Below, piece after piece: positions 62,469-64,000 of a stretch of 64,000 nucleotides of DNA. The first letter of the stretch is position 1; every line of letters begins with the position of its first letter. This DNA comes from an uncultured Bacteroides sp. GTDB taxonomy: Bacteria > Bacteroidota > Bacteroidia > Bacteroidales > Bacteroidaceae. Where the stretch lies: contig NZ_OY781099.1 of assembly GCF_963676325.1 (NCBI RefSeq), positions 3,224,001 through 3,288,000 of the forward strand, read 5' to 3'. The position numbers and the translations under genes were made by a program. Under the pieces are notes generated by a model, which saw nothing but the letters and a program-made list of their open reading frames with translations, searched no databases and was not told the origin of the DNA.

Positions 62469-63563
62469 CTATATTTGACTAAATATGGAACAGAATATTC
62501 CATAAGATTTCATCCAAACAGGACTATTGAAGAATTTATAGTAGTCAAAAAAAATAATTAATAAAACTAATCCAAGCAAAACAAACCTAAGAGTTTTGTT
62601 CTTAATTGAAGAAAATGCTATTGGATATGCTGCTAAATTGAACGCAACAAAATAGTTTGCCAATCTGCCTATCATTGGCATTACGGTTCCAAAAGGTAGA
62701 ATAAGAGAGCCAATAGTAGAAAGAGCTACTAATTGCTTCTTTGACTGAGAATCTTCATTCTTCTCAAAAAGATAATACATGGAAACAATGACCGGAATCA
62801 TATAAATCCACCAGCCCAAACCTCCGAACGAAATGTTATTATCATCTTTACCATAAACTTCTGCATATTCTTCAAAAGACTCCATTGCAAAGAATGGCTC
62901 TATAATTTGATTGACAAGATCGACTGATAAATATAATGACAACAACAATACCATATATGCTAATACCCAATATTTTCCATTTTTCATTGGAGCATATCCC
63001 CAAAAAGCAAATGGTAAAAGCACCTTAGCAGTACCATGAACAAAGGAACATAAGAATAAAATTGCTAATACATACAAAGGTTTCTTCTTCTCAATAAGTG
63101 GCCAGCAGGCAAGAAATATTGCACCAACAAATCCTTGTCTCATCATTGAAAAGTTTATAAGATATAGCGATGTACATATTGCATATATATATACCGAAAC
63201 TGTCCACCATTCTTTAGGTGCATACTTTCTAATGAACTGATAGAAAATAATGTTTTGGATGACATTAAGTACAGCAACAAGCATAAAGAATCCTCCTAAA
63301 CACTGAAAGATCCAATTTAATATGGTCCATCCAGGATCTTTAAAGGTCTCAACATCGATTAAGTTCTTCCACGAGAGATTATAACTCGCAATAGATTTAT
63401 ACAGATTATAATAACTCATATAATCGTTACCATAATCATAATGAATGGCTCCTAAAACTGTAAGTAGAACGAACCCCCATTTCATTCCGTCATTCATCTG
63501 CCCCTTTACCTCCAAATGGGTAAAAAGAATTGCGAGAATACTTACAAATACTACTACTAACAT
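62469..63563 (-). CDS. EpsG family Wzy-like polymerase
   Basis: 364 residues with about eleven membrane helices. The stretch GAIHYDYGNDYMSYYNLYKS followed by DPGWTILNWIFQ and MMRQGFVGAIFLACWPLIEK matches EpsG-type polymerases (the RQG near helix 5 is a hallmark). It should polymerise the repeat unit of the second locus. No Wzx flippase for this locus is in the window; it probably lies beyond the right edge. Confidence 0.86.
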   Translation of the reverse strand: MLVVVFVSILAILFTHLEVKGQMNDGMKWGFVLLTVLGAIHYDYGNDYMSYYNLYKSIASYNLSWKNLIDVETFKDPGWTILNWIFQCLGGFFMLVAVLNVIQNIIFYQFIRKYAPKEWWTVSVYIYAICTSLYLINFSMMRQGFVGAIFLACWPLIEKKKPLYVLAILFLCSFVHGTAKVLLPFAFWGYAPMKNGKYWVLAYMVLLLSLYLSVDLVNQIIEPFFAMESFEEYAEVYGKDDNNISFGGLGWWIYMIPVIVSMYYLFEKNEDSQSKKQLVALSTIGSLILPFGTVMPMIGRLANYFVAFNLAAYPIAFSSIKNKTLRFVLLGLVLLIIFFDYYKFFNSPVWMKSYGIFCSIFSQI

Positions 63564-63566
63564 AGA

Positions 63567-64000
63567 TTATCCCAAAATAGATTTATAAATAGAAAACATT
63601 TCTTGCCCAAAATCTGTACGTCTATTTTCACGGATATTTAAAGCCTGTTTTCCTAACAACTTGCACATTTCTTTGTCACCCAATAATTTAATTATATATC
63701 CGGCAAGGGTTTCATGTTCACGACTGTTGTACAAGAGAGCATCTTCACCATGATGAACAAGACTAGCAGCACCACCAACCATTGATGATATACAAGGAAC
63801 TCCGACAATTAATGCCTCAATAAGAGAAGATGAATGATTCTCTACCATTGAAGGCATTACGTATAAATTGGATTTAGCCAAACGTTCAGCCATTTGTTGT
63901 GAAGAAAGGACTCCTGTAAATATTATATTTTCATGAAGACTATTATTGTTATATATTCTATGAAGCCAATTATAATAACCAGTTCTATGAATAAAACCTT
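63567..64000 (-). CDS. GT4 family glycosyltransferase, C-terminal part (cut by window edge)
   Basis: The frame is open to the last base of the window; a start at 63893 is only an internal Met. The visible 144 residues include HENIIFTGVLSSQQMAERLA and SNLYVMPSMVENHSSSLIE with EALIVGVPCISSMVGG, the donor-binding end of a GT4 enzyme. The gene starts upstream (to the right), outside the window. Three bases separate it from the EpsG-like gene. Confidence 0.86.
   Translation of the reverse strand, partial: GFIHRTGYYNWLHRIYNNNSLHENIIFTGVLSSQQMAERLAKSNLYVMPSMVENHSSSLIEALIVGVPCISSMVGGAASLVHHGEDALLYNSREHETLAGYIIKLLGDKEMCKLLGKQALNIRENRRTDFGQEMFSIYKSILG

Overview
The window is a piece of a Bacteroidales chromosome, most likely Bacteroides. 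The evidence is the AT-rich intergenic DNA, Bacteroides-type promoters (TAnnTTTG boxes about 7 bases before the expected transcript start), lipoproteins with Bacteroidetes-style signals, BspA-type leucine-rich repeats, DUF3575/OmpA-like envelope genes, Wzi and Wza capsule proteins, and a VirE-like/DUF4248/HU/amidase gene set.

Layout. 1-5954: two GH16 glucanase-like genes (the first cut by the window edge) around a secreted BspA-type leucine-rich-repeat protein, then two tandem acyltransferase-3 paralogues. 6091-6164: tRNA-Thr(TGT) with a full promoter. 7755-12775: a three-gene envelope operon (OmpA/TPR protein, four-fold repeated barrel protein, DUF3575 barrel). 13022-13549: a stand-alone AbiJ-N-terminal-like protein. 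14277-32009: first surface-polysaccharide locus, with a WecA-type initiating transferase (divergent), Wza, a fused RmlA-RmlB, flippase, a set of enzymes matching dTDP-2,6-dideoxyhexose synthesis, glycosyltransferases and a polymerase, interrupted by a decayed IS66 element. 32074-33922: lipoprotein and Wzi. 34411-49172: accessory island with a TPR protein, two ATPases of the AAA + DUF4143 or DUF234 type, a VirE-like primase/ATPase, DUF4248, HU, an amidase, a second short VirE-like gene and RhuM. 49480-64000: second polysaccharide locus on the minus strand (CapD-like dehydratase, WbuC, initiating sugar transferase, PIG-L deacetylase, ATP-grasp, BNR protein, glycosyltransferases, acyltransferase, EpsG-like polymerase), running off the window.

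The most unusual content is a dispersed structured repeat found at ten loci (I-X) between genes. A typical locus has two inverted arms of about 170 bp around a 150-290 bp centre. Each arm starts with a head in which two stems interleave as in an H-type pseudoknot, followed by a 110-130 bp imperfect hairpin. Both parts differ between copies by paired, complementary changes, which points to selection on structure and not on the short lysine/serine-rich reading frames that the repeats happen to contain. Several heads sit within 3-7 bases of a stop codon. Two nearly identical 670 bp copies lie as direct repeats around an ATPase gene. I do not recognise this family; its function is unknown to me.

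All assignments are from reading the sequence and remembered family motifs; no database search or folding program was run.
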